From Bacteroidota bacterium (GTDB taxonomy: Bacteria; Bacteroidota; Bacteroidia; Chitinophagales; Chitinophagaceae), in assembly GCA_023436425.1 (NCBI GenBank), contig JAEZJD010000139.1, positions 1 through 28,139 of the forward strand: a stretch of 28,139 bases of DNA, read 5' to 3'. Within the stretch, counting starts at the first letter, position 1. The number at the start of each line of letters is the position of its first letter. A program made the translations under genes and the position numbers. Positions 23,068 through 28,139 of the stretch are shown here, one piece after another. Below the pieces are notes generated by a model. That model worked only from the letters and a program-made list of their open reading frames with translations. It searched no databases and was not told the DNA's origin.

Positions 23068-23099
23068 AAAAAGAAAAAACCCACTGTAGAAACAGCGGG
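23068..23099 (-). terminator. Intrinsic terminator, minus-strand orientation
   Basis: Read on the minus strand, CCCGCTG pairs with CAGTGGG (one G-T wobble) over a TTTCTA loop and is followed by TTTTTTCTTTTT. On the plus strand the hairpin has an A-tract before it but no T-tract after, so it can only be a good terminator for leftward transcription. It may still slow + strand readthrough after the PorP/SprF gene. Confidence 0.75.
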
Positions 23100-23145
23100 C
23101 GCTAACGATTGCTTGCTATATGAAAAGATTTTCTGCTTTTGTGTT
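23068..23145 (-). ncRNA. Candidate minus-strand small RNA (about 78 nt)
   Basis: On the minus strand the box TAGTTTTG (plus 23153-23160) matches TAnnTTTG, and transcription from about 23145 leftwards would meet a strong terminator after about 45 nt, ending near 23068. No minus-strand gene exists nearby to explain that terminator. The -33 element is not convincing. This is a prediction from sequence signals only. Confidence 0.35.
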
Positions 23146-23272
23146 TGTTGAACAAAACTACCAAAGCTGTATGTTTACTGCGAAGTCATTTTCACGGAAA
23201 ACGCAATCTCTAAACGGATTTAGCGTTTTATAAGTGATTGATAATAATTTGTTTAAGTAGCCTGTTTTGAAA

Positions 23273-24835
23273 ATGTCCAAACGCCCTGCAGACATACTGT
23301 TTCAGTTGATCCACTCTCTTGAAAAGGCTGAAAAACGACACTTTAAGCTTTACATCAAAAGAAGTTCCTCCAAAGGCGACCTCAAAATTGTGCAGTTGTT
23401 TGATGCTATTGACAAGCTGCCCGAGTATGATGAGAAAGCTCTCCTTAAGAAACTGCCACGGTTTACCAAGGAGCAGCTTTCGAGTTTGAAATCACACTTA
23501 TACAAGCAAATTCTGGCAAGTCTCCGGCTTCTGAAAAGTGCAGACAGTATTGACCTGCAGCTGAACGAACAATTTGATTATGCGCACATCCTTTACAAAA
23601 AGGGATTGTTTCTGCAGAGCCTGCGGATTATTGAAAAAGCAAAGGACACGGCAAAAGCAAATCAAAAAATTAATGTTCTTGCACAATTTCTTGCTCTTGA
23701 AAAAAGGATTGAATCACTTCATATTACGCGAAGCATTGGCAACAAAGCAGAAGTGTTATCTGCAGAATCGGTTGAAGTGAGCACGCACATCGATGCTGTT
23801 ACGAGGCTATCGAACTTAGCGCTTATCCTTTACAGTTGGTACATTAAGCACGGGCACGTGCGAAACAAAGACGATGAAGCCAGTATCAAAAACTTCATGC
23901 GGGATCATTTACCACATGATGCGTGGCAACAAACCGGTTTTTACGAGCGGTTGTATTTGTACCAAAGTTTTGCCTGGTATGCTTTCATCCGGCAGGACTT
24001 TCTAATGTATTACCGCTATGCTCAAAAGTGGGTCAACCTGTTCGATGAGCAGCCGTCGATGAAGCGGGTGGAAACGGGACATTTTATAAAAGGAGTGCAC
24101 AACCTGATGGGTGCACATTTCACCCTTCGTGATCACAAGAAGTTCTCCGAAACGCTCAGCCGCTTCGAACAGTTTGCAAAAACAACACGTGTTCAGGAAA
24201 ATGACAACTTCAGAGTGCAGTGCTTTCTTTACATCACGCAGGGGAAGATCAATCAGCATTTCATGAAGGGAAGCTTCTCGCAGGGGCTGTCGCTTGTGCC
24301 GGACATACAGCGAAAGCTTTCTGAGTATATACTTTTGATTGATCAGCACCGCGTGATGGTGATGCATTACAAAATCGCAGCCCTGTATTTTGGTGCGGGA
24401 GATTACAGCACAAGCATAGATTACCTTCAAAAAATCATCAACGAAACTGCGGATCTCCGATATGATCTCCAGTGTTATGCAAGACTGCTCCATTTATTGG
24501 CGCATTACGAGTTGGGTAACCTGGAACTGATGGAGTACCTCGGACAGTCGGTGTACAATTTCATGAGAAAAATGAAGAACCTCACTTACGTCGAAGAAGA
24601 GATGTTGAAATTCCTGAGACGATCTTCCTACATGTCCTCTCAAAGGACGAACGTGGAACTCAAAAAGTTTGTAGAAAGGATCAGCAGTTTCGAAAAGGAC
24701 CGTTTTCAAACACGGGTCTTTGTTTACATGGATATCATTTCGTGGGGAAAAGCAAAACTGTCCGGCAAACGTTTCAGTGAAGTGCTTCAGGAAAAATATA
24801 AAACGGACAAGAGGAAAAAGCACGTTGCTGCCTAA
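23273..24835 (+). CDS. Helical-repeat (TPR-like) cytoplasmic protein, function unknown
   Basis: 520 residues from ATG 23273 (a TTG two codons upstream is possible). There is no signal peptide or membrane helix. The sequence is almost entirely helical with paired-helix units reminiscent of tetratricopeptide repeats, for example DYAHILYKKGLFLQSLRIIE, YKIAALYFGAGDYSTSIDYL and YARLLHLLAHYELGNLELME. The N-terminal FQLIHSLEKAEKRHFKLYIK and RFTKEQLSSLKSHLYKQILA form a basic, charged region that might bind nucleic acid or a partner. I have seen similar proteins as uncharacterised Bacteroidota genes, but no function is known to me. It stands alone between the T9SS pair and the HAMP gene. Confidence 0.65.
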   Translation: MSKRPADILFQLIHSLEKAEKRHFKLYIKRSSSKGDLKIVQLFDAIDKLPEYDEKALLKKLPRFTKEQLSSLKSHLYKQILASLRLLKSADSIDLQLNEQFDYAHILYKKGLFLQSLRIIEKAKDTAKANQKINVLAQFLALEKRIESLHITRSIGNKAEVLSAESVEVSTHIDAVTRLSNLALILYSWYIKHGHVRNKDDEASIKNFMRDHLPHDAWQQTGFYERLYLYQSFAWYAFIRQDFLMYYRYAQKWVNLFDEQPSMKRVETGHFIKGVHNLMGAHFTLRDHKKFSETLSRFEQFAKTTRVQENDNFRVQCFLYITQGKINQHFMKGSFSQGLSLVPDIQRKLSEYILLIDQHRVMVMHYKIAALYFGAGDYSTSIDYLQKIINETADLRYDLQCYARLLHLLAHYELGNLELMEYLGQSVYNFMRKMKNLTYVEEEMLKFLRRSSYMSSQRTNVELKKFVERISSFEKDRFQTRVFVYMDIISWGKAKLSGKRFSEVLQEKYKTDKRKKHVAA

Positions 24836-24908
24836 TTCGGCTTTGAGGGTCAATGTTTTCCATAGTTGATGCACCGCTTTCGAGCCCCTAAACTTTCACA
24901 GCTATTTA

Positions 24909-24939
24909 TTGTTTACCACAACGTTTTAGTGTACGTTTG
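24909..24939 (+). promoter_or_regulatory. Bacteroidota-type promoter for the poly-HAMP gene
   Basis: TTG at 24909-24911 and TACGTTTG at 24932-24939 are separated by 20 bp, matching the -33 TTG and -7 TAnnTTTG elements of the Bacteroidota primary sigma factor. Transcription would start near 24945, about 16 nt before the ATG at 24961. This implies the gene is transcribed separately from the helical-repeat gene upstream. Confidence 0.55.
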
Positions 24940-24960
24940 ATGACCTAATCACTCTAAACC

Positions 24961-27900
24961 ATGAGTACCAGAAAGAAAAATTCTAATGGTGCAGCTAATG
25001 CGCCTATCCCAACCGTTGTACCCGATGTAGCGCTCACAGAAGTCCCCGTCAAAGCCTCAAACGGTAATACCAAGATAAAAAGAGTGAAACCGGATGATCC
25101 ATTTTCAGAATTAGATCATTCAGCATTGCTGCGTGTATTGATAGACGTGAGAAATGGAAATTTCACCGCCAGGATGCCGATGGACAAAGCAGGCATTACC
25201 GGTAAGATCTGCGATACGCTGAATGAGATCATTTTACTCAATGAAACATTGGTTCTGGAGTTAACGGAAGCAAGGAAAATTATCGGGAAAGAAGGTAAGC
25301 TCAATCACAGGGTGGAAATGCCGCGTCTTGCCCGGGGCTCATGGAGTACGGGTGCCGAGGCTATCAATAGTCTCATTTCGGATCTGGTACATCCCGCTAT
25401 CGAAATTGCGAATGTGATCGGTTCTGTGGCAAAGGGAAACCTGTCGGAAGAAATGCCGTTGCAAATTGGCGAACACAAACTGCAGGGAGAGTTTGCCCGG
25501 ATTGCCACGGAGGTAAACGACATGGTGGATCAGCTTCGCGACTTTGCATCGGAGGTAACACGTGTGGCACGAGAGGTTGGAAGTGACGGTAAGCTTGGAG
25601 GACAAGCCCGCGTAAAGGGGGTTGCAGGTGTATGGAAAGATTTGACGGATTCTGTGAACCTGATGGCAGGAAATCTTACCGCCCAGGTAAGAAACATTGC
25701 GGAGGTAACAACTGCCGTTGCCACGGGGGATCTTTCGAAAAAAATTACGGTGGATGTGCAGGGTGAAATCCTTGAACTAAAGAATACCATCAATACGATG
25801 GTGGACCAGCTCAATTCTTTCTCCTCCGAGGTGACCCGTGTGGCCCGTGAAGTAGGTTCGGAAGGAAAACTTGGCGGGCAGGCAGAAGTGCAAGGTGTTT
25901 CCGGAACGTGGAAGGACCTCACTGATTCCGTGAACCAGATGGCGTCAAACCTTACAGGTCAGGTTCGGAACATCGCGGAGGTGACAACAGCTGTTGCCCG
26001 AGGTGACCTCTCCAGAAAAATTACGGTGGATGTAAAAGGAGAAATTCTTGAACTTAAAAATACCATCAACACGATGGTGGACCAGTTGAATTCATTCTCC
26101 GCTGAGGTAACCCGTGTGGCCCGCGAAGTTGGCTCTGAAGGTAAGCTTGGCGGACAGGCGACGGTAAAAGGTGTTGGTGGTGTGTGGAAGGATTTGACTG
26201 AATCTGTGAACCAGATGGCATCGAACCTTACCGCGCAGGTGCGCAACATTGCGGAGGTAACAACTGCTGTTGCAAACGGTGACCTTTCCAAGAAAATTAC
26301 CGTGGATGTTCAGGGAGAAATTCTTGAATTGAAAAATACGATTAACACAATGGTGGACCAGCTCAACTCTTTTGCCTCTGAGGTAACAAGGGTGGCGCTG
26401 GAAGTAGGTACTGAAGGAAAATTGGGCGGTCAGGCCAAAGTGCAGGGGGTTGGTGGTACTTGGAAGGATTTGACTGACTCCGTGAACCAGATGGGTTCGA
26501 ACCTTACGGCGCAGGTGAGAAATATCGCTGAGGTGACAACAGCCGTGGCAAACGGCGACCTTTCGAAGAAGATTACTGTTGACGTTGCCGGCGAAATTCT
26601 TGAGTTGAAGAGAACCATTAATACAATGGTAGATCAGTTGAACTCTTTCGCCTCTGAGGTTACACGTGTGGCGCTGGAGGTAGGTACCGAAGGAAAATTG
26701 GGTGGTCAGGCCAAGGTGCAGGGCGTTGGTGGTACGTGGAAGGATTTGACCGAATCGGTGAATCAGATGGGATCGAACCTTACGGCGCAGGTGCGCAACA
26801 TTGCTGAAGTGACGACAGCCGTGGCAAAGGGTGACCTCTCCAGAAAGATCACGGTGGACGTAAAGGGAGAAATACTTGAATTAAAAAATACCATCAATAC
26901 GATGGTGGACCAGTTGAACTCTTTCGGTTCGGAGGTGTTCCGTGTGGCTCGTGAGGTGGGTTCTGAAGGCCGCCTCGGCGGTCAGGCTGATGTGCCGGGT
27001 GTGGAGGGCTTGTGGAAGGATCTGACAGATTCGGTAAACAAAATGGCTTCGAACCTTACAGCGCAGGTGCGGAATATTGCAGAGGTAACCACAGCGGTGG
27101 CGAATGGTGACCTCTCCCGTAAGATTGAAGTGGACGTAAAAGGAGAAATTCTCGAATTAAAAATCACGATCAACACGATGGTGGAGCAGCTCCGTGCCTT
27201 TGCATCAGAAGTAACCCGTGTGGCGAGAGAAGTCGGTACGGAAGGAAAACTTGGTGGTCAGGCGCACGTGCCGGGTGTAGGTGGAACGTGGAAAGACCTG
27301 ACCGATTCTGTAAACCAGATGGCGGGCAACCTTACCGCTCAGGTGAGAAACATTGCTGATGTGGCGATAGCCGTGGCAAACGGTGACATGAGCCGCAAAA
27401 TCACCGTGGATGTTCGCGGTGAAATTCTGCAATTGAAAGAGACACTGAACACGATGGTGGACCAATTGCGAGCCTTTGCATCGGAGGTAACCCGTGTGGC
27501 TCGTGAGGTGGGTAGTGAAGGTAAGTTGGGCGGTCAGGCGTTTGTGCCGGGCGTTGCGGGCACGTGGAAAGATTTGACTGACTCGGTAAATCAAATGACT
27601 GGTAACCTTACATCGCAGGTGCGTAATATCGCAGAAGTAACAAAAGCGGTGGCATCGGGTGACCTTTCCAAAAAAGTAACGATAGATGTAAAAGGTGAAA
27701 TCTTCGATCTTAAAAACACCATCAACACCATGGTGGATCAGTTGAACTCCTTTGCATATGAGGTGACCCGTGTGGCACGTGAGGTGGGTACGGAAGGAAA
27801 GCTCGGCGGTCAAGCCGAAGTGCAGGGCGTGGCAGGTACCTGGAAGGATTTGACGGACTCGGTGAACATGATGGCGTCCAACCTTACCAATCAGGTTCGT

Positions 27901-28139
27901 GGAATTGCCAAAGTGGTAACCGCTGTGGCAACGGGTAACCTGAAGCAAAAACTTTCTATCGTATCGCGTGGCGAGGTAGCACAGTTGACTGATACAATCA
28001 ATGAAATGATTGATACGCTGGCGCTGTTTGCCGACCAGGTAACCACCGTTGCCCGTGAAGTGGGCGTGGAGGGTAGATTGGGAGGACAGGCAAGTGTGCC
28101 AGGTGCTTCCGGTATCTGGAAGAACCTCACGGAAAATGT
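24961..28139 (+). CDS. Giant poly-HAMP signalling protein, probable hybrid histidine kinase (3' end outside window)
   Basis: 1059 complete codons, open from ATG 24961 to the right edge. About 45 polar residues are followed by a divergent HAMP-like region (LLRVLIDVRNGNFTARMPMD; EIANVIGSVAKGNLSEEM). From 25549 ten 92-residue units follow in exact register, each with VAREVGxEGKLGGQA, WKDLTDSVNxMA, NLTAQVRNIAEVTTAVA, GDLSKKITVDV and GEILELKNTINTMVDQL. This is the tandem-HAMP array known from fungal group III (Nik1-like) and bacterial soluble hybrid kinases, where HAMP units alternate in packing to transmit signals to HisKA/HATPase and receiver domains. No membrane helix precedes the array, so it is cytoplasmic. 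The kinase and receiver domains are inferred, not seen. Confidence 0.85.
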   Translation, partial: MSTRKKNSNGAANAPIPTVVPDVALTEVPVKASNGNTKIKRVKPDDPFSELDHSALLRVLIDVRNGNFTARMPMDKAGITGKICDTLNEIILLNETLVLELTEARKIIGKEGKLNHRVEMPRLARGSWSTGAEAINSLISDLVHPAIEIANVIGSVAKGNLSEEMPLQIGEHKLQGEFARIATEVNDMVDQLRDFASEVTRVAREVGSDGKLGGQARVKGVAGVWKDLTDSVNLMAGNLTAQVRNIAEVTTAVATGDLSKKITVDVQGEILELKNTINTMVDQLNSFSSEVTRVAREVGSEGKLGGQAEVQGVSGTWKDLTDSVNQMASNLTGQVRNIAEVTTAVARGDLSRKITVDVKGEILELKNTINTMVDQLNSFSAEVTRVAREVGSEGKLGGQATVKGVGGVWKDLTESVNQMASNLTAQVRNIAEVTTAVANGDLSKKITVDVQGEILELKNTINTMVDQLNSFASEVTRVALEVGTEGKLGGQAKVQGVGGTWKDLTDSVNQMGSNLTAQVRNIAEVTTAVANGDLSKKITVDVAGEILELKRTINTMVDQLNSFASEVTRVALEVGTEGKLGGQAKVQGVGGTWKDLTESVNQMGSNLTAQVRNIAEVTTAVAKGDLSRKITVDVKGEILELKNTINTMVDQLNSFGSEVFRVAREVGSEGRLGGQADVPGVEGLWKDLTDSVNKMASNLTAQVRNIAEVTTAVANGDLSRKIEVDVKGEILELKITINTMVEQLRAFASEVTRVAREVGTEGKLGGQAHVPGVGGTWKDLTDSVNQMAGNLTAQVRNIADVAIAVANGDMSRKITVDVRGEILQLKETLNTMVDQLRAFASEVTRVAREVGSEGKLGGQAFVPGVAGTWKDLTDSVNQMTGNLTSQVRNIAEVTKAVASGDLSKKVTIDVKGEIFDLKNTINTMVDQLNSFAYEVTRVAREVGTEGKLGGQAEVQGVAGTWKDLTDSVNMMASNLTNQVRGIAKVVTAVATGNLKQKLSIVSRGEVAQLTDTINEMIDTLALFADQVTTVAREVGVEGRLGGQASVPGASGIWKNLTEN
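25549..28139 (+). repeat. Tandem 276-bp (92-codon) HAMP repeat array
   Basis: Ten units start at 25549, 25825, 26101, 26377, 26653, 26929, 27205, 27481, 27757 and 28033 (the last truncated by the window). The TGG codon of the Trp-Lys-Asp-Leu motif recurs at 25633, 25909, 26185 and every 276 bp to 28117 without any indel. Units 2-5 are nearly identical as protein but carry many silent differences. Unit 9 has a divergent second half (GNLKQKLSIVSRGEVAQLTD) and unit 10 reads WKNLTEN, marking the approach to the end of the array. Confidence 0.9.

Noticed and set aside
25530..28130. Long minus-strand open frames across the HAMP array (up to 247 codons)
   Set aside because: They repeat with the same 276-bp period as the HAMP units and are antisense shadows created by the codon bias of the real + strand gene; the predicted peptides are themselves periodic and lack family features.

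Overview
The window looks like chromosomal DNA of a Bacteroidota member, most likely close to the Chitinophagaceae (inference). Three things point there: a PorP/SprF-type protein paired with a cargo carrying the gliding-motility/type IX secretion C-terminal domain, a UpxY-like NusG paralogue at the head of a capsule locus, and Bacteroidota promoter boxes (TAnnTTTG). Every well-supported gene is on the + strand.

Region 1 (about 1-17256) is an exopolysaccharide/capsule locus. It opens with the end of an unidentified membrane protein, a lipoprotein Wza-like export protein and a Wzc-like tyrosine autokinase. A 446-bp gene-free leader with two patches of a 9-bp repeat follows, then a NusG/UpxY-type antiterminator. 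Tightly packed assembly genes come next: flippase, Wzy/ligase-like membrane protein, two GT4 glycosyltransferases, a CapK-like adenylate-forming enzyme, a degenerate stretch, a DUF354 protein, a Gfo/Idh/MocA oxidoreductase, a TIM-barrel protein and UDP-GlcNAc 2-epimerase. The locus closes with the initiating phosphoglycosyltransferase, which has a 1-base frameshift, and a hexapeptide acetyltransferase. The middle (about 4.4-15.2 kb) is visibly AT-richer than both ends, as expected for a swapped, strain-specific core between conserved machinery genes. At 10.4-11.2 kb there is a recombination scar: an Alg14/PssD-like gene without its N-terminal glycine loop, an Alg13/PssE-like gene cut after about 12 codons, and the C-terminal third of an unrelated GT4.

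Region 2 (17359-19748) holds four small genes for envelope proteins (outer-membrane-like protein, proline-rich exported peptide, exported unknown, VanZ-like membrane protein). A strong intrinsic terminator lies about 130 bp beyond.

Region 3 (20107-23045) is a translationally coupled pair: a multidomain secreted adhesin-like protein with a type B T9SS sorting domain, and its PorP/SprF-family partner. Just downstream, the minus strand carries a promoter-like box followed by an excellent intrinsic terminator, which could define a small RNA of about 80 nt.

Region 4 is a 520-residue helical-repeat protein of unknown function. It is followed by the first 1059 codons of a giant soluble poly-HAMP signalling protein, probably a hybrid histidine kinase, built from ten 92-residue units in exact 276-bp register. 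It runs off the right edge.

The most notable observations are the exactly periodic HAMP array, the PssD/PssE/GT4 scar, the frameshift in the priming transferase, the 9-bp repeat leader before the antiterminator, and the candidate minus-strand small RNA. I did not find a clearly new defence or mobile system.
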